Source of the DNA: Planomicrobium okeanokoites
Lineage (GTDB): Bacteria; Bacillota; Bacilli; Bacillales_A; Planococcaceae
Direction: 5' to 3'
Assembly (NCBI RefSeq): GCF_003428875.1
Contig: NZ_QQRS01000013.1
Location: 1-45,785 of the forward strand
DNA: 45,785 bases
Part shown: in pieces, positions 8,101 to 15,531 of the stretch
Position numbering within the stretch: position 1 is the stretch's first letter
Layout: the number at the start of each line of letters is the position of its first letter
Made by a program: the position numbers and the translations under genes
The notes under the pieces: generated by a model
Databases searched by the model: none
Told to the model about the DNA's origin: nothing
Seen by the model: only the letters and a program-made list of their open reading frames with translations

Positions 8101-9262
8101 ATTTTTGATGCGGGTTTTTCCGAAAGAAAAGTGCATAGAGATGGAAAGCAGTCCGCTGCTGGAGGACTGCCCAGTGGGCGGCGGTTGCCGCCCGTTCTTG
8201 ACTAATAGTTGGTTGACTCGCATGGTCTAGTTCTATCTTATGGTTTTGGCTGAGTGTCTTATGATTTAGCATTTCTATCTTTCAGTTTTCGAGTTTTATC
8301 TTACGGCTTTCCGTTTTCATCTCACGAACGCACCTCTCCTCCGTCTCTCACCCAAGAGAAAAGTGCATTCATATGGAAAGCAGTCCGCCTGCGGACTGCC
8401 CAGTGGGCGGCCGTTGCCGCCCGATCTATTCATGAAGTGGTTTAACTCTCATAGGTGGAGTTCTATCTTATGATTTTGGGCGTCTATCTTATAATTTCAC
8501 ATTTCTATCTTACGGTTTTCGAGTTTTATCTTACGGTTTTCGGTTTTCATCTCACGAACGCACCTCTCCTCCGGCTCTCACCCAAGAGAAAAGTGCATTC
8601 ATATGGAAAGCAGTCCGCCTGCGGACTGCCCAGTGGGCGGCAAGTGCCGCCCGATCCATTCTTGAAGTGGGTTAATTCTTATAGGTGAAGTTCTATCTTA
8701 TGACTTTGGCCCGCTATCTTATGATTTCGCATTTCTATCTTACGTTTTTCGAGTTCTATCTTACGGTTTTCGATTTCCATCTCACGAACGCATCTCTCCT
8801 CCGGCTCTCATCCAAGAGAAAAGTGCATTCATATGGAAAGCAGTCCGCCCGCGGACTGCCCAGTGGGCGGCAACCGCCGCCCGATCCAATCATGAAGTGG
8901 GTTTACTCTCATAGGTGGAGTTCTATCTTATGATTTTGGCCCGCTATCTTATGTTTTAGCATTTCTTTCTTTCGGTTTTCGAATTCTATCTTACAGTTTT
9001 CGGTTTTCATCTCACGAACACATCTCTCCTCCGCCTCTCACCATAAGAAAAGTGCATTCATATGGAAAGCAGTCCGCCCGCGGACTGACCAGTGGGCGGC
9101 ACTCGCCGCCCGATCCATTCATGAAGTGGGTTTACTCTCATAGGTGGAGTTCTATCTTATGATTTTGGGCGTCTATCTTATGATTTAGCATTTCTATCTT
9201 ACGGTTTTCGGTTCTCATCTCACGAATGCACCTCTCCTCCGCCTCTCACCCAAGAGAACTTA
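8101..9262 (+). repeat. Tandem modules of about 230 bp: 21-bp CTATCTTAYG arrays alternating with twin hairpins
   Basis: Five modules, with array starts near 8230, 8461, 8691, 8921 and 9150. Each holds CTATCTTAYG-like motifs every 21 bp (five, only four in the last), a tail GAGAAAAGTGCAT, then hairpin 1 (GCAGTCCGC / GCGGACTGC), an invariant CCCAGT linker and hairpin 2 (GGGCGGC-N4-GCCGCCC). A first twin hairpin at 8135-8195 follows the preceding CGTATAG array. Open frames of about 80 codons run through the units, but no ribosome site supports them. No conventional gene is seen from 7457 to 9497. Confidence 0.85.
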
Positions 9263-9433
9263 ACATTTATAAGGAAAGCTATCCCATAACCACGCCACAC
9301 CCCAAATTTCTCTTCTATATAAATAGATACTTCCCCACCTTAAAACTCTCTTCATAATCAAACTCCCCGAAACTGAAAATATTTCCCGGGAAATAAGATG
9401 CCAACTAAATCTTCACCCCATCTTTACCTTGAC

Positions 9434-9462
9434 TTTACATATTATTTACAGAAGAATATAAA
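9434..9462 (+). promoter_or_regulatory. Candidate SigA promoter of the LTA-synthase-like gene
   Basis: TTTACA (9434-9439), a 17-base spacer, then TATAAA (9457-9462), about 35 bases before the start codon. Confidence 0.5.
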
Positions 9463-9497
9463 TAGATAAAAATAATGAGATTCCTAGGTGGGTAATG

Positions 9498-11378
9498 ATG
9501 AAAAAAGAGCATATTACAAAGTTTTTGACGAGTCACTTGTTTATTGTCACGGCAATTCTGATATTGAAAATCATCTTCCTTCGCTACCTGCTGTTCGGCG
9601 AGGCGGATATTACGCGGGCGCTCGTGCTCGAGTTGAGTTATATTCTTATTTTCACCACGCTGATTGAGCTGATTGCCGGCAAGTGGAAGCCCGGCGCTTT
9701 TCTTTTGCTTAATCTGATTTTCTCGACACTGTTTCTGGCGGTTGTCATGTACCATGCGTTCTTTGGCCGTATCGTTACATATTTCGCGCTGTTCCAATTG
9801 GGGCAGGTCGGCACAATCAACGAAAGTGTAAGCGCGCTGATCAAGCCGATTTATTTCCTGTTCTTCGCGGAGATTGTGGTGCTGATCATTCTCTTGCTGG
9901 TCCGCAAGTATCCGATTGGCAATTATTCGCTGAACAAGAAATTCCTTGTGCTTCCACTTCTTTTATTAGCGGTTATCGTTTCATTCGTTAATTTCCAGGC
10001 GCATAAAGATGAAGCCATTTCGAATAATGTGCTGGCGGCGCAGGAAAAAGGCATTTTGAATTATGAGGCGCTGGAGATTTATCTTGGGCCTGAGGGGCAG
10101 ACGGCAATCGAGACGGATATATCGGTCGAGAATTCCGCTGAGTTGATGGAAGAAGTCCGCAGCCTGAAGGGCTTGGAATACATCCCGCCGAAAGAGCGGA
10201 AGTTTTTCGGCGCCGCTGAAGGCCGCAACCTGATTGTGATTCAAGTCGAATCGATGCAGAGTTTCCCGATTGGGCTTGAACTGGACGGCAAAGAAGTTAC
10301 GCCGAACTTCAACAAATTGATAGAAGACAGTTTCTATTTCCCGAATACCGCGCAGCAAACGGGACCGGGCAACACGTCCGACGCTGAATTCATCGTCAAT
10401 ACGTCGCTTTATCCGACCGCTTTCAATCCGACTTCCCAGACGTTCGCCGACCGGGCGTTTCCGAGTCTGCCTCGCCTGCTGAAAGGCGAAGGTTATACGA
10501 CTTCGACATTCCACGCCGACGATATCAGTTTCTGGAACCGCAACGAATTGTATCCGGCGCTCGGCATCGAGAAATATTATTACGGTGAATTTTTCGGCAA
10601 TGAAGATGTGATCGGCATCGGGCCATCCGATGAAGTCATGTTCAACAAGGCGATGCCGGTTCTGCGGGAATCGCATATGAAGAACGAGCCATTTTATGCT
10701 CAGCTTATCGGCTTGACTAGCCATCACCCATTCCACTTGCCGAAAGAGCATCAGGAATACGAACTTCCTGAAGAGTTCGAAGGCTCATTGACTGGCGAGT
10801 ATCTGGTTTCCATCAATTATATGGACCGCGTCATCAATGATTTTATTGAACAATTGAAAAAAGAAGGCATTTATGAGAACTCGGTCATTGCGATCTACGG
10901 GGACCATTTCGGTCTCCAGCAAAGCGCCATTGAACAGCGCGATGTGGATCTGGTAACTGAACTTCTCGGCAATGAATACCAGACTATCGACCGCCTGAAG
11001 GTTCCGTTCATCCTTCATGCACCGGGCATCACCGATGAAGGCGAGACTTTCGAACAGCAGATTGGCCAGCTTGATATGATGCCGACCATCGCCAACTTGT
11101 TGGGCTTGCCGCTCGATGATATGGTCATTTTCGGGCAGGATGTACTGAACCATCAGGAAACGCTTCTCGGCGCGCGTTATTACCTGCCGGTCGGCTCATT
11201 CTGGAATGAAGAAATCCTTTTCATCCCGGAAAAAGGCTTTGAAGACGGAACGGCGTATGATCTCGAAACCGAAGAAGTCATTCCTGATTTCGAACAATAC
11301 CGTGAAGATTACGACCGCGTGCTGCATCTTGAATACTTGTCGGATGCGTATATGAAGACGTTGCCTGTAAGAGATTGA
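9498..11378 (+). CDS. Lipoteichoic acid synthase family sulfatase (LtaS/YqgS type)
   Basis: About 626 residues. Five membrane helices occupy about the first 165 residues, followed by an extracellular sulfatase-fold domain. Visible family marks, numbered from the ATG at 9495, are Glu252 in IQVESMQSF (metal ligand) and the catalytic Thr294 in GNTSDAE; a YGDHFG motif comes later. LtaS-type enzymes move glycerol phosphate from phosphatidylglycerol onto a growing lipoteichoic acid chain at the outer membrane face. Two ATG codons are adjacent (9495 and 9498); AGGTGG at 9486-9491 is better spaced for the second. Monocistronic, with its own promoter and terminator. Whether it is the main synthase or a primase/accessory paralogue cannot be told here. 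Confidence 0.9.
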   Translation: MKKEHITKFLTSHLFIVTAILILKIIFLRYLLFGEADITRALVLELSYILIFTTLIELIAGKWKPGAFLLLNLIFSTLFLAVVMYHAFFGRIVTYFALFQLGQVGTINESVSALIKPIYFLFFAEIVVLIILLLVRKYPIGNYSLNKKFLVLPLLLLAVIVSFVNFQAHKDEAISNNVLAAQEKGILNYEALEIYLGPEGQTAIETDISVENSAELMEEVRSLKGLEYIPPKERKFFGAAEGRNLIVIQVESMQSFPIGLELDGKEVTPNFNKLIEDSFYFPNTAQQTGPGNTSDAEFIVNTSLYPTAFNPTSQTFADRAFPSLPRLLKGEGYTTSTFHADDISFWNRNELYPALGIEKYYYGEFFGNEDVIGIGPSDEVMFNKAMPVLRESHMKNEPFYAQLIGLTSHHPFHLPKEHQEYELPEEFEGSLTGEYLVSINYMDRVINDFIEQLKKEGIYENSVIAIYGDHFGLQQSAIEQRDVDLVTELLGNEYQTIDRLKVPFILHAPGITDEGETFEQQIGQLDMMPTIANLLGLPLDDMVIFGQDVLNHQETLLGARYYLPVGSFWNEEILFIPEKGFEDGTAYDLETEEVIPDFEQYREDYDRVLHLEYLSDAYMKTLPVRD

Positions 11379-11382
11379 TGTG

Positions 11383-11423
11383 AAAACCCGCTCCCCGCCT
11401 AGTTTGGCTGGAAGCGGGTTTTT
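11383..11423 (+). terminator. Terminator of the LTA-synthase-like gene
   Basis: AAACCCGCT / AGCGGGTTT stem with a T run, starting a few bases after the stop codon. Confidence 0.85.
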
Positions 11424-11522
11424 GCTTTATGTGACGTAACGTCATAGTTTCTCACTTGCTATACACACCATGCTAATTAAAGGTGCCCTCTCTGCTTATC
11501 TAGGTTTTCTTGTCGGTTTTTC

Positions 11523-11542
11523 GCTTTTCGCCTGCGAAAAGC
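11523..11542. other. Perfect intergenic hairpin
   Basis: GCTTTTCGC-CT-GCGAAAAGC, perfect 9+2+9. It lies between the LTA-synthase terminator and the 20-bp array. No T run follows directly, so its role is unclear. Confidence 0.4.
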
Positions 11543-11650
11543 ATCCATCTAAGCGGTTTTTTTATAGAAGGAAACTTATGAAGGGTGTTGTTTTGCCTAG
11601 CAATTAAAGAATATCAGGCAGATCCGCGATTGAGGCATGCCTCTTTTGGC

Positions 11651-11751
11651 AGATATCGGCGCTCAGGAGAATATATCGGCGCTCAAGAATTTATATCGGC
11701 GTTCAAAAGTTTATATCGGCGCTCAAGGAAATATATCGGCGTTCGCTCAAT
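11651..11751 (+). repeat. 20-bp phased array, ATATCGGCG type
   Basis: Five copies of (T)ATATCGGCGYTCA starting at 11651, 11671, 11691, 11711 and 11731, spaced exactly 20 bases with degenerate AT-rich spacers. It lies between convergent genes. A 68-codon open frame runs across it but has no ribosome site. Confidence 0.85.
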
Positions 11752-11801
11752 TTGTCTTCATTCTCCCCCCTCAGATCGTATAAGAACCTAAAATAACCCA
11801 T

Positions 11802-11842
11802 AAAAAAGCGAGGCCCCCATCTCCCGGGAGCCTCGCTTTTTA
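11802..11842. terminator. Bidirectional terminator of the nuclease gene
   Basis: AAAAGCGAGGC / GCCTCGCTTTT with A and T runs on opposite sides, 15 bases beyond the stop of the minus-strand gene. Confidence 0.85.
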
Positions 11843-11856
11843 TTTAGCTTATATTA

Positions 11857-14800
11857 TTACTTAGATGCGTATGGCAGGAACAGCGAGAACATTTTCGCTG
11901 CTTCTTGGCGTGATGTTGAACGGAACGGGTTGAATTTGCCGTTGTATCCTTCAACGATTTTTTTGTCGTGCAGCAATGTGATTGCCAGTTTCTCATCGTT
12001 AGTCAGGTTCTTGATGTCGCTGTACGGAGCCAGTTTGGCAATTCTGTAATCGCCATTGACTTTCGTATAGACGCGGTCAAGCAGCAACGCGAAGTGGGCG
12101 CGTGAGATATACTCGTTCGGCTTGAATTCAGTTGCTGTTTTACCTGTGATCAATCCTGCAGCGTATGCAGCATTGATTTCGTTTTGACGATCCTGATGAA
12201 GTCTTGAGATATCCGTGAATGGAGATTTTGGTGCGTTAGCAGTATCCATTTCAAGGATGCGAGTCAAGATTGTAACTGCCTGGTAGCGAGTCAGGCTGCT
12301 CTCCGGCGAATACAAAGTTTCCGACGTACCGTTTACAATTCCTCTGTCGAACAGGTCTTTGATGTAAACGTATGACCAGTCCGTCACTTTAACATCAGTG
12401 AACGGCATTTCTTTAACTGGTACTTCAGGAGTGAAATCAACTTGGATCAATAACGGATCATGGTCGGATGCACGGCCGTGCTCTTCCATGAACATCGCAT
12501 TGATGTGCAGCATATCGATTTCTGTCTGATCAGCGATGTTGTTTGTTACAAGCGCATGATCAAGAACCTGCGAGTTGCCTTGGTAGTAATAAGAATAACG
12601 GTCTTCCAACGGCACATCTTCGACTTTATTTGTCAGAATATCGCCTTTCAATGCTGCAAGAGCCGGTGTGAATTCGAAATCGTTCATGTCGCCATTAACG
12701 ATGACTTTCAAATCCGGATCCTGTTTCTGGCCTTCTGCAATAAAGTTATTGATCATTTTCGCCAATTCGATGCGCTCTGCTTCCGACTTAAGGAATGGAG
12801 GCTGATTCTGTCCGAATAAAGGCTGGTCGCCGCCTTTCGAGTTCAAGTGAGCTGCGATGACAACGAATTTCTCACCTTGGAATTCAAACTGAGCGGCAAG
12901 CGGTTTGCGTGTGCCCGGCTGATTTTCAGGTTCAATACGTCCTGGGTTCAACGCCAATTCGCCTTCCACCCACGTGTTCGCTTCATTGAATGCACCTTTG
13001 GTACCTTCAGCAAGTGTTACACGCTCAGGGTTGTAAAGGAATCCAACGCGGATGTTGCCGTCCGGCTGTCCGCCGTCTTTATTGTTTTCTGGTGCAATGT
13101 CTGTCCATTTATAAGTCGGTCCACCTGCAGCTTCGATTGCTGCAATCAGACGCTCATAGCTCTGTGAGGCATCCGTATTGCCTGAAGCAATCGGACCATC
13201 GTTGTCCTGAACTTCCACTAATGAAACTACATCTGGAGAGTTCAAGTTTTCTACAAACGATTCACCAAGACGAGCTGCTTTTTCGTTTGAAGTGTGAGCT
13301 GGATCAGCTGAGAAGTTTTCCATGTTATATGCAGCAACTGTCAATTTATCTTCAGCAGCCGTAATCCATGTTTCTTCAGGAACTGTGTCTCCAATTACGA
13401 ATGCCGGAAGATTTTCTTCCTTAGTCCAAAGTTTGTAATTACCGAAACCAAAGCCCATAACACCAGTGATTGTGCCGTTGAAAGAATCGCCCGCTTTTGC
13501 GACGAAGTTTTCATTGTCAAAATCTACGATGATGCGTTCCGGATTGTAATCATTTTCAGAAATCAGAATTCCGCCTTGCTTGTTGAAAACTGTGTTTGGA
13601 GAATTTCCAGCGACTACAACCACTTCGCCGTATTTCTGTGGCCCAACAACTTTCGCGTTCGGCACTGCCAGATGCATCAATTCAAGGGATTCCCAGAAAT
13701 CAATTCCATCTTCAGCCGGGTCGAATGAAGTCAAACCATCATTGTCGATGATTTGGGATGGCGGCATCACGTCTTCACCAATTACGATCGGTGCAGGCAA
13801 GTCAGCTGTGCCACCTTTTACTACCTCAGTCGCACGGATGCGTGTGATCGGCATATCATTGTCGCGCATATCCGAATAGCCTTCCTGGAAATGCTCTTCA
13901 ACCGTACCAGCAACAGTGACAAGATCACCAACAACTACTCCATTTGAAGACATGTTGACCATGATTGCTTCAGAAGTCGTCAGATCTTCATCCGGATTGA
14001 TATCCTGGATGACAAAGTTTGAAGAGTTGTACGTGTGTGTTACTACGCCAACGATTTCGTTGACAACAACACCTTCATAATCCGAATAATGGCCATCGCC
14101 TTGGATGTCGCGGATTTTCAGGTCAGCAGTTTTCAATACTGTGTATTCAAATGAAAACACATCAGATGTTTCAGTTCCTACAGCGATCGCTTTGATCGTT
14201 GTATCAGCTGTAAGCGTGATTGGAGCAGTGTATTCTGTGCTTGAAGCTGTCGGCATGCTGCCGTCAACTGTGTAATAGATTTTTGCAGATTCCCAGCCGG
14301 ACTGAAGTGCGATTTCTGTGCCTTCAGAAACGATTCCTGGGAAAGTCGTTGTGTAAACTTCAGGTTTGTTCACAAGGTCAAAACTATCAAGACCCAATGT
14401 TTTCACCTGGAAAGCATCGTAATATTTTGAAGCGATCCCTGTTACGTTGATCAGGTCGCCCTCTTTGTACTGTTGCGTAAAACGTTCGAACGTCAGGCCA
14501 TTGCGGTTGTCGTTGCGGACAACGACAGCGTTGCCGTCTGCATCAGTTGCAGTAAATTCGAAAGTTCCGTAATCATTTACAGATTCCAAACCTGTGATTG
14601 TAACATTATTCATTTCGATTAATTCGCCTTGCGCGTCCATATCGACACCTGCAGGCGTGATTGATTGAACAGCCGGCAATGCGTTTCCAGAAGACACGAC
14701 TTCAATCGTATTCGGCTGCAATTGCAATTCGCCGTTATACTCGGAAACCGAACCTGTCAGACTGACGATATCGCCAGGCGCTACGTCAGCGTTGCTTGTG

Positions 14801-15393
14801 TAAACGTAAAGTCCGGCAGTTTCGTCTTGGACGTAGAAAGCTTTGCCGCCCCAGAATCCTGTTCCTGTCGTAACTGTCGCTTCCACTTGGATCAATTCAC
14901 CGACAGAATTGCGTGCTTCCAATACAGAATTGACGACAGTCGCTTCTGGTGGGGCTTCGCCCTCGGAAAGGATTTCAAAAGCAGTTGGTGATTTAAGGCC
15001 TGGTGTTGAAAAATATGCAGTCAATGTTCCTGTAATAGTAACTTCGCCTTTGAACATATGTGGGTTATCCACTAAGTTCAATGCTTTTCTTGTGTCAGAA
15101 CCTGAAGTTAACTGGACCGGAATAATTTTAGCCGGATCTGTTTCATCAGCAGAATCTGCTAGCCCAAGATTACTTGGCGCTGTAAAAGGTGCTTCCTGAT
15201 CGTAGTTTGTGCCTGAAATTGCTACGCCAACAATAAACCCTTTAACTGTTGCAGTACCACTGTTATTCGCGATTGCTTCAGCAACCGAAATAGTTGTTGT
15301 TTCAGCACTTGCCTGCGTCGCCGCATATGGCAGAACCGCGGAAATAACTAATAGAAAACTTAAGAATAATTTACCAAAAGAACTTTTCGTCAA
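11857..15393 (-). CDS. Extracellular nuclease (endonuclease/exonuclease/phosphatase fold) with SLH domains
   Basis: 1178 residues with a signal peptide ending near ATQASA. N-terminal OB-fold/DUF6359-like modules (about 30-340) precede a chitobiase-C-like module (about 350-420) and another OB-like stretch. The exonuclease/endonuclease/phosphatase domain (about 680-985) shows YNMENFS, SLVEVQD, VNGDMNDFE and the catalytic-type GRASDHDPL. Three SLH repeats finish the protein. It resembles the ExeM/YhcR group of secreted nucleases. The start is the TTG at 15393, set by GAGGAG about 9 bases upstream; the longer frame to 15432 lacks a ribosome site. Its SLH block is closely similar to that of the next gene (15532), so the two probably share an anchoring module by duplication. 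Likely role: extracellular nucleic-acid digestion for phosphate and nucleosides. Confidence 0.9.
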   Translation of the reverse strand: MTKSSFGKLFLSFLLVISAVLPYAATQASAETTTISVAEAIANNSGTATVKGFIVGVAISGTNYDQEAPFTAPSNLGLADSADETDPAKIIPVQLTSGSDTRKALNLVDNPHMFKGEVTITGTLTAYFSTPGLKSPTAFEILSEGEAPPEATVVNSVLEARNSVGELIQVEATVTTGTGFWGGKAFYVQDETAGLYVYTSNADVAPGDIVSLTGSVSEYNGELQLQPNTIEVVSSGNALPAVQSITPAGVDMDAQGELIEMNNVTITGLESVNDYGTFEFTATDADGNAVVVRNDNRNGLTFERFTQQYKEGDLINVTGIASKYYDAFQVKTLGLDSFDLVNKPEVYTTTFPGIVSEGTEIALQSGWESAKIYYTVDGSMPTASSTEYTAPITLTADTTIKAIAVGTETSDVFSFEYTVLKTADLKIRDIQGDGHYSDYEGVVVNEIVGVVTHTYNSSNFVIQDINPDEDLTTSEAIMVNMSSNGVVVGDLVTVAGTVEEHFQEGYSDMRDNDMPITRIRATEVVKGGTADLPAPIVIGEDVMPPSQIIDNDGLTSFDPAEDGIDFWESLELMHLAVPNAKVVGPQKYGEVVVVAGNSPNTVFNKQGGILISENDYNPERIIVDFDNENFVAKAGDSFNGTITGVMGFGFGNYKLWTKEENLPAFVIGDTVPEETWITAAEDKLTVAAYNMENFSADPAHTSNEKAARLGESFVENLNSPDVVSLVEVQDNDGPIASGNTDASQSYERLIAAIEAAGGPTYKWTDIAPENNKDGGQPDGNIRVGFLYNPERVTLAEGTKGAFNEANTWVEGELALNPGRIEPENQPGTRKPLAAQFEFQGEKFVVIAAHLNSKGGDQPLFGQNQPPFLKSEAERIELAKMINNFIAEGQKQDPDLKVIVNGDMNDFEFTPALAALKGDILTNKVEDVPLEDRYSYYYQGNSQVLDHALVTNNIADQTEIDMLHINAMFMEEHGRASDHDPLLIQVDFTPEVPVKEMPFTDVKVTDWSYVYIKDLFDRGIVNGTSETLYSPESSLTRYQAVTILTRILEMDTANAPKSPFTDISRLHQDRQNEINAAYAAGLITGKTATEFKPNEYISRAHFALLLDRVYTKVNGDYRIAKLAPYSDIKNLTNDEKLAITLLHDKKIVEGYNGKFNPFRSTSRQEAAKMFSLFLPYASK

Positions 15394-15476
15394 TGAATTC
15401 CACTCCTCAATAGTTGGGACAGATAAAAACATTTAACTAATAACTAACAAAAAAGTAATAAAATGCTGTAAAGCCA

Positions 15477-15512
15477 GTAAAAGGCAGCCTCTCCTTATCG
15501 AAGAGGCTGCTA
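15477..15512 (-). terminator. Terminator of the 5'-nucleotidase gene
   Basis: GCAGCCTCT / AGAGGCTGC stem followed by TTTTA on the minus strand, about 20 bases after the stop. Confidence 0.8.
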
Positions 15513-15531
15513 TTCACTTGATTTGATTAGA

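Noticed and set aside
8006..9262. CRISPR array
   Set aside because: Units are 20-21 bp with degenerate spacers of about 10 bases, far from repeat-spacer dimensions, and there are no cas genes.
11585..11791. 68-codon plus-strand frame
   Set aside because: It crosses the 20-bp array and has no ribosome site or recognisable domain.
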